Assembly: GCA_001627865.1 (NCBI GenBank)
Contig: LUQO01000045.1
Span: 37,728-101,727, forward strand
Direction of reading: 5' to 3'
DNA: 64,000 bases
From: SAR324 cluster bacterium REDSEA-S27_B3
GTDB lineage: Bacteria; SAR324; NAC60-12
Part shown: piece by piece, positions 45,632 to 54,773 of the stretch
How the letters are laid out: each line of letters starts with the position of its first letter
Position numbering within the stretch: the stretch's first letter is position 1
Notes under the pieces: generated by a model
Told to the model about the DNA's origin: nothing
Database searches by the model: none
What the model saw: the letters and a program-made list of their open reading frames with translations, nothing else
Position numbers and translations under genes: made by a program

Positions 45632-46423
45632 TCAGTCTGTCTTTATTCCAGAACCATCAGCACTCCATACTGGAGTTTTACGAGTGTTAAGTTCTGTTCG
45701 TGCTGGAAGAGGAATCGCGTTTTGATATCGCAATTTTGATTTATTTCCTAATCCAACCATTTCTTTGGCAGATACCCACTCTCCATTTATTTTCAGCAGC
45801 GGTTCGCTGCCGTCAAAACGTACCATGGATACTTGTCCGGATTTAGTCATTGTGACACCAATCTCTTCTCCCCCATCGGTTCTTGCAAACACATTGTAGC
45901 TGTAATTACCGTCCGGCATCAGGTCACCGTCATTGTCACGTCCATCCCAGGAAAATTGATGAACACCCTGTGCTCTGCTTTCAAGATTTATCTCACGTAT
46001 CATCTCGCCTGTTGAGTCCTGTACAAGCAGCATTACTCTGTCAGCACTTCCGTCCAACTTATATGAAACCGGAATTGTTTCTCCATTATTCAATGGTATT
46101 TCTCTGGCGCCAACCTCCACGTCTTTATCCAGCAGGCTGCCTGCTGTGGCCTTTGCGATATGCTGCTGGATTGCCATCAATTTTGAAGTCTGACTATTGA
46201 GATTCTGCAGCTGTTCCACTGTTCCCATGGATGCTAACTGCTGCATCATACCCTCTGAATCCAACGGATTTAATGGATCCTGATTTGCCATCTGAGTCAT
46301 CAGCAAATTCAGAAAATCCTGCTTCCCCAGTTTCTTCCCGTCTTCACTGTTTGATGCCGCCTTGTTTCGCAAGCTTGTGGCACTATATTGCAGAGCCTGA
46401 TTAACGTTGTTTTCGGTAATCAT
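45632..46423 (-). CDS. flgD: Flagellar hook assembly scaffold FlgD
   Basis: This 263-aa protein shows the conserved FlgD N-terminus GKQDFLNLLMTQMANQDPLN, then PLDSEGMMQQLASMGTVEQL. A FlgD-type Ig/tudor region follows (STGEMIREINLESRAQGVHQ, FSWDGRDNDG). FlgD caps the growing hook and is replaced afterwards. It starts 12 bp after fliK. Confidence 0.95.
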   Translation of the reverse strand: MITENNVNQALQYSATSLRNKAASNSEDGKKLGKQDFLNLLMTQMANQDPLNPLDSEGMMQQLASMGTVEQLQNLNSQTSKLMAIQQHIAKATAGSLLDKDVEVGAREIPLNNGETIPVSYKLDGSADRVMLLVQDSTGEMIREINLESRAQGVHQFSWDGRDNDGDLMPDGNYSYNVFARTDGGEEIGVTMTKSGQVSMVRFDGSEPLLKINGEWVSAKEMVGLGNKSKLRYQNAIPLPARTELNTRKTPVWSADGSGIKTD

Positions 46424-46435
46424 AATTTCCTTGTT

Positions 46436-48529
46436 TCAGACATATAGATTTAGTCCGGAATCAGTCCGGTGTCTCACACGCGGTGTTTCTTCCAATGTAG
46501 ATATTTCCTGTTCTTTCCCTCTTTGTGCGGAAAACATTTCATCTTCAAATTCTTCATATTGACGGTCACTTCCAAATTGAGAGTCTCTCTGGTTGATATC
46601 AACATTCAGCGCAAGATCTTTATATGCAAATTCCTGATCGAGGAATTTGCTGCGCAATAAATCATATCCGGATTCCACAAGCTGTTTTGCAAGAGGATTG
46701 TCAACACGCATATCTATCAAGAGGTCCCCTCCGGACTGTCTGACTTTCAGCGTAATATTTCCTAACTCTTCCGGATGCAATCGCAGAGTCATTTCTTCAA
46801 TTCCATTTCCACGCAAAATTCTGACTCGGCTTACCAGCTGCTGCATGTCAAATGGGAGATCTGTCGCCCTCATGGTTTCAGCTGGGACATTTGCTGATTC
46901 TGGTGTTTTGTAGATGGAAGAACCCGAAGTTTCGGAAGTAACATTGAGTCCTGGAGAAAAAACAGATTCAACCCCGGTATTTACATTGCCTGATAATTTG
47001 GTGTCTTTAGCAGCTAATGTTCTGAACTGATTCATAGGCGCCAATGTCCCCTTTTCAATCAAAACCTTTGTATTATTGGAACCGGCAGTTTGAAAACTTT
47101 CTTTTGCTTTTACAATTCCTTTTAATTCTTCTGCAGTTTTAAACATCTCTTCTGCCTGCATGAATTCTGCTGTTTTTACTTTTGTTAAACCCTTTAATTC
47201 ATCTGCAGTTTTAAACATCTCTTCTGTCTGCATGAATTCTGCTGTTTTTACTTTTGTTAAACCCTTTAATTCATCTGCAGTTTTAAACATCTCATCTGGC
47301 TGCAAAATTTCTGCTGTTTTTACTTTTGTCAAACCCTGTAAATTTTCTTCCACTTTTAATCTTACCGTGGTTGGCAAGACTTCGGTTGTTTTAGTTTTAT
47401 TTAAGTTTTGCGAATTTTCCGCTAATTTAATTTTATCTGTGATTTGTAATGAATCTGAAAATCTTGATTTTCCTTTATCCTGAAATTCTTCAACCTCATT
47501 AGCATTCATTTTAGCCTGTATGCCTTCATTAGCTTTTATATTTTCTACAACTTGCAGACTTTCATTTGCTTTCAGCTGTTCTTTGGCCTGGGGGGCACCC
47601 GCAAGCATATTTTTTGTCGCATTTGCAGCAATGGGTATTTCGGCATCTTGTGAATTCTTACTTAATCCCGGAGATGAAACAGGATTCATTTGATTTTTAA
47701 CATTTACTTCCTGTGGCTTTTTGGTTGATTTAATATCAACTGAAGCAGCAATATTTCCATGGTTCTGAATCTGTTTGACTGAATCATGCTTCAGTTCAGA
47801 CTGCATATCATTTCCGGATTGCACAACTTCATCATCTGATTGAGCTGATTCGCTTCCTGTTTTATGCATGATTGTGTGAAGACTGCTTCTTGAAATTTCT
47901 ACAGTTTCTTCCGATTGGACCGCTTTGTTTGGGCTTTTATTCAAAACAGCTTGCAGATCGTTTTCTGAAAGTTCTGCCCCATCTTCAGGAATCTTGATTT
48001 GATGAAATACTGTTTGCAGTGAAACTGCGAGACTGTCCGGTGAGGAATCTTCCAATAATGACTGGAGTCCTGTTTCGGCAACTCCACTTCCCTGAAAATT
48101 CTCAAAATTACTTTCCTCTGTGACAACCCTGGGATCGATCAGTTCAATCATTTCCTCTACAATTGGAACTGATTTTTGCAGTACATGTGACTGAACAGAC
48201 CGGCTGTCTTCAGACAAAAGGGTATCCTCAATTATTTCCAGCGGGAAAACTGCATGATCTGATGACGCATTACGAAATTTTTCTTCAATATTTTCTAGAT
48301 CAACTTGATTTATATTTACAGTGGAAATTAAAGTGTCTTGACCGTCTTCTTCAAGCAGTTCCTCCAGCAGGGTTTCTTCAGTATCATTTTCTGCCAGCAT
48401 TTCATCCAGAGTTGAGTTAAAAATTTTATCTCCTTCGTTTTCTCCGGCTTCAACAACTAATTCTGCTGCAACAATTCCTTCTTCTGAAGCAGTAAGGGCG
48501 GTTTTTTGTCCAATTGGTTCCATATTCAC
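46436..48529 (-). CDS. fliK: Flagellar hook-length control protein FliK, with internal repeats
   Basis: At 697 aa this is a long FliK. The C-terminal ~110 residues form the Flg_hook domain that switches the export gate (EMTLRLHPEELGNITLKVRQ, then LLRSKFLDQEF). The N-terminal ~550 residues are low-complexity, Glu/Asn/Lys-rich and unstructured, as expected for a molecular ruler. Residues ~400-470 contain a 24-aa tandem repeat (LKGLTKVKTAEFMQTEEMF) in about three full copies plus partial copies. It lies between motE and flgD (12 bp gap). Confidence 0.9.
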   Translation of the reverse strand: MNMEPIGQKTALTASEEGIVAAELVVEAGENEGDKIFNSTLDEMLAENDTEETLLEELLEEDGQDTLISTVNINQVDLENIEEKFRNASSDHAVFPLEIIEDTLLSEDSRSVQSHVLQKSVPIVEEMIELIDPRVVTEESNFENFQGSGVAETGLQSLLEDSSPDSLAVSLQTVFHQIKIPEDGAELSENDLQAVLNKSPNKAVQSEETVEISRSSLHTIMHKTGSESAQSDDEVVQSGNDMQSELKHDSVKQIQNHGNIAASVDIKSTKKPQEVNVKNQMNPVSSPGLSKNSQDAEIPIAANATKNMLAGAPQAKEQLKANESLQVVENIKANEGIQAKMNANEVEEFQDKGKSRFSDSLQITDKIKLAENSQNLNKTKTTEVLPTTVRLKVEENLQGLTKVKTAEILQPDEMFKTADELKGLTKVKTAEFMQTEEMFKTADELKGLTKVKTAEFMQAEEMFKTAEELKGIVKAKESFQTAGSNNTKVLIEKGTLAPMNQFRTLAAKDTKLSGNVNTGVESVFSPGLNVTSETSGSSIYKTPESANVPAETMRATDLPFDMQQLVSRVRILRGNGIEEMTLRLHPEELGNITLKVRQSGGDLLIDMRVDNPLAKQLVESGYDLLRSKFLDQEFAYKDLALNVDINQRDSQFGSDRQYEEFEDEMFSAQRGKEQEISTLEETPRVRHRTDSGLNLYV
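47121..47342 (-). repeat. 72-bp tandem repeats inside fliK
   Basis: Two nearly identical 72-bp units lie at 47160-47231 and 47232-47303. A partial unit precedes them at 47121 and a more diverged one follows to about 47342. The unit length is a multiple of three, so copy-number change keeps the frame and adds or removes 24 residues of the FliK ruler. Confidence 0.85.
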
Positions 48530-48533
48530 AATC

Positions 48534-49133
48534 TCATTTTTTCGTGGTCATTTCTGCTATCAATTTGGCAGATTCTGCTGCCCCCATACTGGAAAGTACC
48601 AATGATGCTTGTTTTTCTTTCATCTGTTTCAGAATGTTTACTGCAATTGTTCGATCAAGTTTGGCAATTGATTGTGCTGCCGTAGCCGCATCCATTTTTG
48701 AGTATAGTGCGACAGCTTTTTCAAGCTGACTGTTATCTTGAGTTTTCTTTTTCTCAATATCTTTTTCGATTTCCTGCTGGAGTTTTTCCAATTGGCTAAT
48801 CTGACGCTGGATATCTTCCTGCAGCGCTTTGAGTTGGTTTTCTCTCCTGTCCAACTCTAAACTTCTGACACGTAACCGTTCTTGTTGTTCAGCCAGCCTT
48901 GTCAGAATCTTCTGTTCGGTTTCTGTAAACTTGCGAGGTTTCTTCTTCTTGGATACTTCTTCTTCCTCAACCGCACAAAAATCAATACCGTAATCCGCAC
49001 AGATTGATCCGATTGATTTTTTTAATTCTTCGATGGTGGTTGGTATGCTATAAGCGGGCCTTGCCATCATCACAAATATAATGAATAAATATAAAAATCT
49101 GAAATTATTAATAATATTTAATATTTTATTCAT
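48534..49133 (-). CDS. MotE-like flagellar chaperone/motor-associated protein
   Basis: The ORF track begins at TTG 49154; the ATG 49133 (MNKILNIINN) is preferred, giving about 199 aa. A membrane anchor or signal (FLYLFIIFVMMARPAYS) leads to a long charged coiled coil (residues ~70-140). The C-terminal MgtE_N/FliG-like helical domain is YSKMDAATAAQSIAKLDRTI, then MGAAESAKLIAEM. This layout matches MotE, which assists MotC or stator assembly. It sits between fliJ and fliK, a usual position. The start has no strong ribosome site. Confidence 0.8.
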   Translation of the reverse strand: MNKILNIINNFRFLYLFIIFVMMARPAYSIPTTIEELKKSIGSICADYGIDFCAVEEEEVSKKKKPRKFTETEQKILTRLAEQQERLRVRSLELDRRENQLKALQEDIQRQISQLEKLQQEIEKDIEKKKTQDNSQLEKAVALYSKMDAATAAQSIAKLDRTIAVNILKQMKEKQASLVLSSMGAAESAKLIAEMTTKK

Positions 49134-49196
49134 GCTGATTCTGTTGTTTAACAATATGGATTTAAATTAAGCTTCAATAAAATAAGGCAAAATATA

Positions 49197-49637
49197 TTAA
49201 GTTTTTGAGTGCCGACGATAATTCTGGGCAATTTCGTCCGCTTCCAAACGTTCCAGCCGCTCAACTTCATCTCTATATTTTTTAATCTCTTTATCTTTGA
49301 GAATTTCAAGTGCCCGTTTTTTTTGGGTTGCCTGCGTCAATTCATGACGTTTCAGATCTACAACTTCCTTTTGTTCTTTAAGCTGATATTGAGTGAGTTC
49401 CATCTGCTGTTCAATACGCTGCTGAAATTGTCCTCCTAATATAAGCTGACTGATTGTAAGTCCGCTATCCTTGGCATCGTCCAAGTCTTTGTTATGAACA
49501 TCAAGAGCACTCCGCATCAGCTGCATCCTTTCTTTATATCGCTGTTCAACCTGCACTTCTTCCGCAAGAGCTTTCTGGTAGAACTTCTCCAGTCGCTCTC
49601 GAACTTTTAAAGCCGTTTCCAGGCTGAAACGAGGCAT
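49197..49637 (-). CDS. fliJ: Flagellar export protein FliJ
   Basis: This 146-aa protein is an all-helical antiparallel coiled coil with the FliJ start (RFSLETALKVRERLEKFYQK) and dense Glu/Gln/Lys content. FliJ links the FliI ATPase with the export gate of the flagellar type III apparatus. It is the first gene of the visible flagellar run, 63 bp before motE. No fliI or fliH lies upstream, so this cluster is separated from the export ATPase genes. Confidence 0.88.
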   Translation of the reverse strand: MPRFSLETALKVRERLEKFYQKALAEEVQVEQRYKERMQLMRSALDVHNKDLDDAKDSGLTISQLILGGQFQQRIEQQMELTQYQLKEQKEVVDLKRHELTQATQKKRALEILKDKEIKKYRDEVERLERLEADEIAQNYRRHSKT

Positions 49638-49826
49638 ATCACCTTTTTTGCTAATATTTTTAATAAATAAGAAATCATTATTGATTCATACCAAAATACA
49701 TTCAGTCAAAAAATAATTGTAAGAGAAATACCTGCAAAGTCTGTTGTTAATTGCCGATAAATGAGTTTTTTTCGTTGTGCAATATCCCTGCAAATTAAAC
49801 ACAGGAAATATTAATAGTAGATATAG

Positions 49827-50597
49827 TTATGAAGAATTTGACAGGGTATTAAAATGGTAAAGTGCAATGGAGGCAGCATTGCTTACATTGAGTGAGGATA
49901 CTTCAGGGTTTCCGGAAATACTGAAAATCCAGTCACATTGCCTGCGGATGAGAGGCCGAATCCCGCGTCCTTCATTACCCATTACTAATATCAGCGGTCT
50001 GTCCCATACCAGTTCATTGATGTTTTCACTAGATTCTTCCGCAAGTCCGACTACCCAATAACCTTTTGATTTTTGCTGCTGGAGAAATCTGGTGAGGTTG
50101 ATCACAGAGATTACAGGCAGCCATTCTGCAACCCCCGCAGAAGTTTTAGAAACTACCGGAGTTAATCCGCAGGAGTGATCTTTTGAGACAACAACAGCGT
50201 TGACATTAAAAAATCCGCAAGTACGCAAAATTGCTCCCAGATTGTGCGGATCTTCAATTTGATCTAACGCGACGATCAAGGACAACGAGTCTTCAGCCAG
50301 TTGTGGAATTTCAGAAATGGAAGAAAACCGCAGCATACCACAACGCAGTGCCACACCTTGATGAACAGCGTCCGGACATATTTCTGAAAATTTGTTTACC
50401 GGCATTTCTCTCACAGGAATCCGGAATTTTTCGGCAAGCATCCGGAGTTCATTCAGGCGGCCTGAATGATCTGTATTCTTTTTAATGAATAACTCATACA
50501 GTTGCCGTTTTCTGTGCCGTAAGGCAGCCAAGACCGGCTGAATGCCATAAAGCAATTCTCCCTGGGTACTGATCTTAGTGGCTCTTTTGCGGGCCAT
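49827..50597 (-). CDS. rlmB: 23S rRNA (guanosine-2'-O)-methyltransferase RlmB
   Basis: This 256-aa SpoU-family enzyme methylates the ribose of G2251 in the 23S rRNA. An N-terminal substrate-binding domain (LLYGIQPVLAALRHRKRQLY) precedes the trefoil-knot catalytic domain with motifs ALDQIEDPHNLGAILRTCGF, LVMGNEGRGIRPLIRRQCD and the C-terminal VSSLNVSNAASIAL. It overlaps the end of thrH by 23 bp, so the two are probably co-translated. Confidence 0.93.
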   Translation of the reverse strand: MARKRATKISTQGELLYGIQPVLAALRHRKRQLYELFIKKNTDHSGRLNELRMLAEKFRIPVREMPVNKFSEICPDAVHQGVALRCGMLRFSSISEIPQLAEDSLSLIVALDQIEDPHNLGAILRTCGFFNVNAVVVSKDHSCGLTPVVSKTSAGVAEWLPVISVINLTRFLQQQKSKGYWVVGLAEESSENINELVWDRPLILVMGNEGRGIRPLIRRQCDWIFSISGNPEVSSLNVSNAASIALYHFNTLSNSS

Positions 50598-51216
50598 TTG
50601 TCGTTATGCCTTCCAAAGCATTTCTCAACTCTTCGTATTCATGAGTCACAGGAAATACAGGATATTCCTCAGCTATTTTTTCGGTTGGACGGAAGAAAAA
50701 TCCTTGATTTGCCTCCATCATCATACTGATGTCGTTGTAGGAATCCCCCACTGCAACTGTATGATAATTTAACTCTTTAAATGCTTTTACAGCAAAACGC
50801 TTTTGGTCTTTTTGTCTAAGGCAATAATCTACAATTCTGTAATTTCCATCCAACTTCAATGAATGACAAAGCACGGTGGGATATTGCAACTTATGCAGCA
50901 AAGGTCTGATAAATTCACGGTACGTGTCAGAAAGAATCATGACTTCATTTCTTTCTCTCAGCCATGTCATGAACTTAAGGGCGCCATCAAGAGGCTCAAT
51001 CTGCTCTACCACTCTATGAATGTCTTTCAGAGTTAAATTATGGCGGTCGCAGATTTTCAGTCTGTGCTCCATCAGTTCATCATAATCTGCAATATCGCGG
51101 GTGGTCAGTTTTAATTCATCAATTTTTGTGAGCTTAGCAAGACCTTTCCATATTTCAGGAATCAATACTCCTTCCAAATCGAGGCAGACAACAGTCATTT
51201 TGTCAGAGCTTGCCAT
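50575..51216 (-). CDS. thrH: ThrH-type phosphoserine phosphatase / homoserine phosphotransferase
   Basis: This 213-aa HAD-superfamily enzyme closely follows ThrH. Nucleophile motif: VCLDLEGVLIPEIW. Motif II Ser: VMILSDTYREF. Motif III/IV: DYCLRQKDQKRFAVKAFK and AVGDSYNDISMM. ThrH can dephosphorylate phosphoserine and move the phosphate to homoserine. Start could be M1 or M7. It overlaps rlmB. Confidence 0.9.
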   Translation of the reverse strand: MASSDKMTVVCLDLEGVLIPEIWKGLAKLTKIDELKLTTRDIADYDELMEHRLKICDRHNLTLKDIHRVVEQIEPLDGALKFMTWLRERNEVMILSDTYREFIRPLLHKLQYPTVLCHSLKLDGNYRIVDYCLRQKDQKRFAVKAFKELNYHTVAVGDSYNDISMMMEANQGFFFRPTEKIAEEYPVFPVTHEYEELRNALEGITTNGPQKSH

Positions 51217-51303
51217 AAATATTTATTAAAACAAGTTTAGAATTTACGTAGTCAGAATACTGATCATCTCAGTAATATCCGGAATTTTTCCGGCCGCAAC
51301 ATT

Positions 51304-52050
51304 TCAGATACAGCGTCCTCCATCAACTTCAACACAACTCCCGGTAACCATTTCTGCTTCATCAGAACACAAAAATAAGGCCGCGTTAGCCATGTCGCTA
51401 GGCAAACTCAAGCGCCCCCATGGAATGCTGGAAACAAACTGTTTTCGTTTTTCAGGTGTATCTTCTCCCATAAACAGATGCAGCATTCCTGTTTCGCCGG
51501 CAACAGGATTGATGGCATTCACACGTATTTTATCCGGTGCCAGTTCAATTGCCATGGCTTTGGTGGCAGTTATCATTGAGCCTTTGGAAGTATTGTACCA
51601 TGCCAACCCCGGACGCGGACGCACTCCTGCGGTTGAGGCCACATTCAAAATCACTCCATGCCCCTGCTTCTTCATCAGTGGTACACAGTGATGTGCTGTT
51701 AAATAAACAGATTTCACATTGACTGCAAAAATCTGATCAAATTCCTTTTCCGTGACTTCTGTCATAGGTTTATTGCGATGTGTAGTACCGGCGTTGTTAA
51801 CCAGAATATCAATACGCTCCCACCGCTTAATCGTTTGTTCAATCATTAGAGAAACTTCATCGTTCACACTGACATCACCATTGACTGCCATAGCGTTTTT
51901 ACCAATTTCTGCTGCCACCATTTCAGCTGCTGGTCCATTGATATCCGCAATCACGACCTTAGCCCCCTCCTGTGCAAAACGCTCAGCAATCCCTCTTCCA
52001 AATCCGGAACCGGCACCAGTCACAATGGCTATTTTATCTTTCAGACGCAT
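51304..52050 (-). CDS. Short-chain dehydrogenase/reductase (SDR)
   Basis: This 248-aa classical SDR has the cofactor-binding TGAGSGFGRGIA, NAG at NNAGTTHR and the catalytic Ser-Tyr-Lys in NVASTAGVRPRPGLAWYNTS (YxxxK is YNTSK). VTGSCVEVDGG is the usual C-terminus. Asp in VVIADINGP favours NAD over NADP. It starts 2 bp after the aldehyde dehydrogenase gene, so the two are tightly coupled. The substrate is an unknown alcohol or ketone of the HIBADH-ALDH-SDR operon. Confidence 0.92.
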   Translation of the reverse strand: MRLKDKIAIVTGAGSGFGRGIAERFAQEGAKVVIADINGPAAEMVAAEIGKNAMAVNGDVSVNDEVSLMIEQTIKRWERIDILVNNAGTTHRNKPMTEVTEKEFDQIFAVNVKSVYLTAHHCVPLMKKQGHGVILNVASTAGVRPRPGLAWYNTSKGSMITATKAMAIELAPDKIRVNAINPVAGETGMLHLFMGEDTPEKRKQFVSSIPWGRLSLPSDMANAALFLCSDEAEMVTGSCVEVDGGRCI

Positions 52051-52052
52051 CT

Positions 52053-53501
52053 CTATTCTCCATGTTGAATTGCAACGGTTTTAAGAACAGAAAAGCCATA
52101 AAGCGCTTCAAATCCTTTCTCCCTTCCATGCCCACTAAGTTTTACACCACCAAAGGGCAGTTCAACTCCGCCTCCTGCACCATAGTTGTTGATAAAAACC
52201 TGTCCGGATTTTAGTTTTTTTGCCATACGGAATTGACGTGCCCCGTCTTTTGTCCATACACCAGAAACCAGGCCATACGCTGTCCCGTTTGCCAGCTCAA
52301 GTGCTTCATCCTCATCTCCGAATGACATCACTGTGAGTACAGGCCCAAACAATTCATGCTGCGCAACAGAATGATCAGCAGGAACATCCCGGATCAGCAG
52401 CGGTTTAACATAATTTCCTCCGGAAGGCGCGTCATCCACAATTGTGCCCTGCGCGGCAAAGTTCAATCCGTCTGATCTGGCTTCTGCAATAAACTTTTCC
52501 AATCGTACTTTTTGTTCCGGACTAATCAGCGGTCCGCAATCCAGATCTCTTGAGGCTGGACCAGCCTGTAATTGTTGAAATTTTTCCGTAAGCATTTTTA
52601 CAAGGTTTTCATAAATTGGTTTTTCAATCAAAACTCGACTGGCCGCGGAGCAGGTTTGACCGCAATTCTGAATTGCAGCATTTACCAGAAAAGACAGAGC
52701 TTTCTCTAAATTCGCGTCAGCAAAAACAATTTGAGGTGATTTACCTCCCAGTTCAAGTGTAACTGGAACCGCGTTTTTTGCCGCCGCTCTCTGCACCAAC
52801 TCACCAACTTCAGTTGAACCCGTGAAAGACAAATGATCTATGCCTTGATGATTGATAAGAGCCTCACCCGCTTCCTCACCAAGTCCGGTAATTATATTTA
52901 ATACTCCTGGAGGAAATCCGGCTTGTCTGAAAAGCTCGCCAATCATCAACGCTGTTTGAGAAGCTTCTTCGCCAGGCTTGAGAACACAGGCGTTTCCCAT
53001 TGTCAATGCTCCTCCGATGGTACGACCGATTATCTGAAGAGGATAATTCCATGGAATTATGTGTCCTGTCACACCATGCGGTTCCCGAAGAGTCAGTACA
53101 GTGTAACCTTGCTGATAAGGGATTGTTTCTCCATGTACCTTATCTGCGGCACCGCCGTAGAATTCGAAGTATCTGGCACAGGCTTTAACATCAACTCGTG
53201 CCTGTCTCAATGGTTTTCCAACATCACGGGCTTCCATTTCAGTAAGTTCATCTTCATTTTCAAGAATTAATTTACTTAATTTTTGCAGCAACCGCCCACG
53301 TTCTGCCGCAGTGGTTTTCCCCCACTTACCTTCAATCGCGTTTTGCGCTGACTGTACCGCACGGTCAACATCCTTAGCCGTCCCCCTGGCAATACGTTCA
53401 AATTCGATCCCGTCACTGGGGTTAATCGTCGCAATGGTTTCTGAGGAATCAGATGAAAGCCATTCTCCGTCAATCAGTATTTTCCCTTGATAATTATTCA
53501 T
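52053..53501 (-). CDS. NAD(P)-dependent aldehyde dehydrogenase
   Basis: This 482-aa enzyme is of normal ALDH length. Catalytic Glu: VTLELGGKSPQIVF. Catalytic Cys: NCGQTCSAASRVLI. Cofactor loop: FTGSTEVGELV, and Asn in IPWNYPLQIIG. It oxidises an aldehyde to its acid; the broad family includes betaine aldehyde and semialdehyde dehydrogenases and I cannot choose among them. It sits between the HIBADH-like gene (16 bp) and the SDR gene (2 bp). Confidence 0.95.
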   Translation of the reverse strand: MNNYQGKILIDGEWLSSDSSETIATINPSDGIEFERIARGTAKDVDRAVQSAQNAIEGKWGKTTAAERGRLLQKLSKLILENEDELTEMEARDVGKPLRQARVDVKACARYFEFYGGAADKVHGETIPYQQGYTVLTLREPHGVTGHIIPWNYPLQIIGRTIGGALTMGNACVLKPGEEASQTALMIGELFRQAGFPPGVLNIITGLGEEAGEALINHQGIDHLSFTGSTEVGELVQRAAAKNAVPVTLELGGKSPQIVFADANLEKALSFLVNAAIQNCGQTCSAASRVLIEKPIYENLVKMLTEKFQQLQAGPASRDLDCGPLISPEQKVRLEKFIAEARSDGLNFAAQGTIVDDAPSGGNYVKPLLIRDVPADHSVAQHELFGPVLTVMSFGDEDEALELANGTAYGLVSGVWTKDGARQFRMAKKLKSGQVFINNYGAGGGVELPFGGVKLSGHGREKGFEALYGFSVLKTVAIQHGE

Positions 53502-53517
53502 GTCTTAAGTTCTTTAA

Positions 53518-54408
53518 TTATTGTTTGTTGCTCTTGTTCAAGGCCTCCAGCCGTGCAATTAAACTGGAAGTATCCCAGCGATTTCCTCCAAGTGCCTGAA
53601 CCTCAGAATAAAATTGATCTACCAATGCTGCTACAGGCAAATGAGCTTTATTTGCACGTGCCTCTTCCAATGCAATTGCTAAATCTTTTCTCATCCAGTC
53701 CACAGCAAACCCATGATCAAAAAAGTTTTCGTTCATGGTTTTGTAACGGTTCTCCATTTGCCAGGATTGAGCAGCACCTTTGGAAATGGTTTCAATCACT
53801 GCTTCCACATCCAAACCAACTGCTTTTGCAAAATGAATCCCTTCGGCCAGTCCCTGTACAAGTCCGGCAATGCAGATCTGATTTACCATCTTGGTCAACT
53901 GGCCATAGCCCACTGGCCCAAGCAGCTTAACCATTTTGGCATAGTTCTGAATTAACGGTTCAGCTCTAGTGAAGCTTTGCTGATCACCTCCAACCATTAC
54001 AGTCAGGATTCCATTTTCCGCCCCGGCCTGTCCCCCGGAAACTGGAGCGTCTAGTGACGTACAATCAAGCTGTTGAGCTGCATCAGACAATTCACGCGCT
54101 ACTTTTGCTGATGCAGTGGTATGATCTACAAACACCGTTCCGGAATTCATTCCGGAAAAAGCTCCATCTTTGCCGGTGGTTACTGAACGCAAATCATCAT
54201 CATTACCCACACAGGCAAAAACATAATTAGCGTTTTCAGCAGCCTCTGCCGGAGTCATGGCAAGTTTACCTCCATACTCTTTTACCCATTTTTCTGCTTT
54301 AGTGGTAGTGCGGTTATACACTGTTACGTTATGGCCGGCTTTAGCTAAAAATCCTGCCATCGGATAACCCATCACACCAAGTCCTATAAATGCTGTATTT
54401 TCAGACAT
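53518..54408 (-). CDS. 3-hydroxyisobutyrate dehydrogenase-family oxidoreductase
   Basis: This 296-aa beta-hydroxyacid dehydrogenase has the Rossmann loop FIGLGVMGYPMAGFL, the substrate-binding DAPVSGGQAGAENG and the catalytic Lys in GQLTKMVNQICIAG. NRTT after the second strand suggests NADP preference. The family acts on 3-hydroxyisobutyrate, tartronate semialdehyde, 4-hydroxybutyrate and similar. It leads a three-gene catabolic operon with an aldehyde dehydrogenase and an SDR. Confidence 0.92.
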   Translation of the reverse strand: MSENTAFIGLGVMGYPMAGFLAKAGHNVTVYNRTTTKAEKWVKEYGGKLAMTPAEAAENANYVFACVGNDDDLRSVTTGKDGAFSGMNSGTVFVDHTTASAKVARELSDAAQQLDCTSLDAPVSGGQAGAENGILTVMVGGDQQSFTRAEPLIQNYAKMVKLLGPVGYGQLTKMVNQICIAGLVQGLAEGIHFAKAVGLDVEAVIETISKGAAQSWQMENRYKTMNENFFDHGFAVDWMRKDLAIALEEARANKAHLPVAALVDQFYSEVQALGGNRWDTSSLIARLEALNKSNKQ

Positions 54409-54773
54409 ATTTCCTTATTTGAATTTCTGGTTAATATTCAATATCATAAGCATCAGAATAAATTAATGATTCCCATGTCAGTTTTACTTTTTTCATGACT
54501 AAGCCTGGCGGGGATTTAACTCGTTTGAGTATTGACAAGTTTAAAATCATATCCTATTAATCATGTTTAAAGTAAATAGATACTAAAATTTGATCAATGA
54601 TAGTTTAGTTCGTGTAATCTTATTTACAAGTCTGATATCCGGCTGGAACTATGTATCAAAACAAATTGTGATTTTTTACTGGACATTTGGTGCTATACTT
54701 TTTTAATCTGTGCGGTCAAATCAGAAAGGTTTTATAAAGTCAGTACAGCGTTGTTCTCAAACCTCAAAATCAA
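54409..54773. other. 365-bp intergenic region upstream of ispD
   Basis: The region is AT-rich, with no ORF or RNA gene recognised. It separates the divergent dehydrogenase operon from ispD and so should hold both promoters. An extended -10 motif, TGCTATACT, lies at 54691-54699 on the plus strand, about 75 bp before ispD, without a good -35. Confidence 0.4.
54691..54699 (+). promoter_or_regulatory. Candidate extended -10 promoter for ispD
   Basis: TGCTATACT fits the TGn-TATAAT extended -10 pattern, for which a poor -35 is tolerated. The call rests on this motif alone. Confidence 0.35.

Noticed and set aside
45618-45635. CTGAAC/GTTCAG inverted repeat after flgD as a terminator
   Set aside because: The stem is only 6 bp, overlaps the flgD stop region and lacks a T tract.
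47121-47342. Tandem repeats in fliK as a CRISPR or mobile repeat
   Set aside because: The units are directly adjacent without spacers, are multiples of three, and translate into a repeated 24-aa stretch of FliK.
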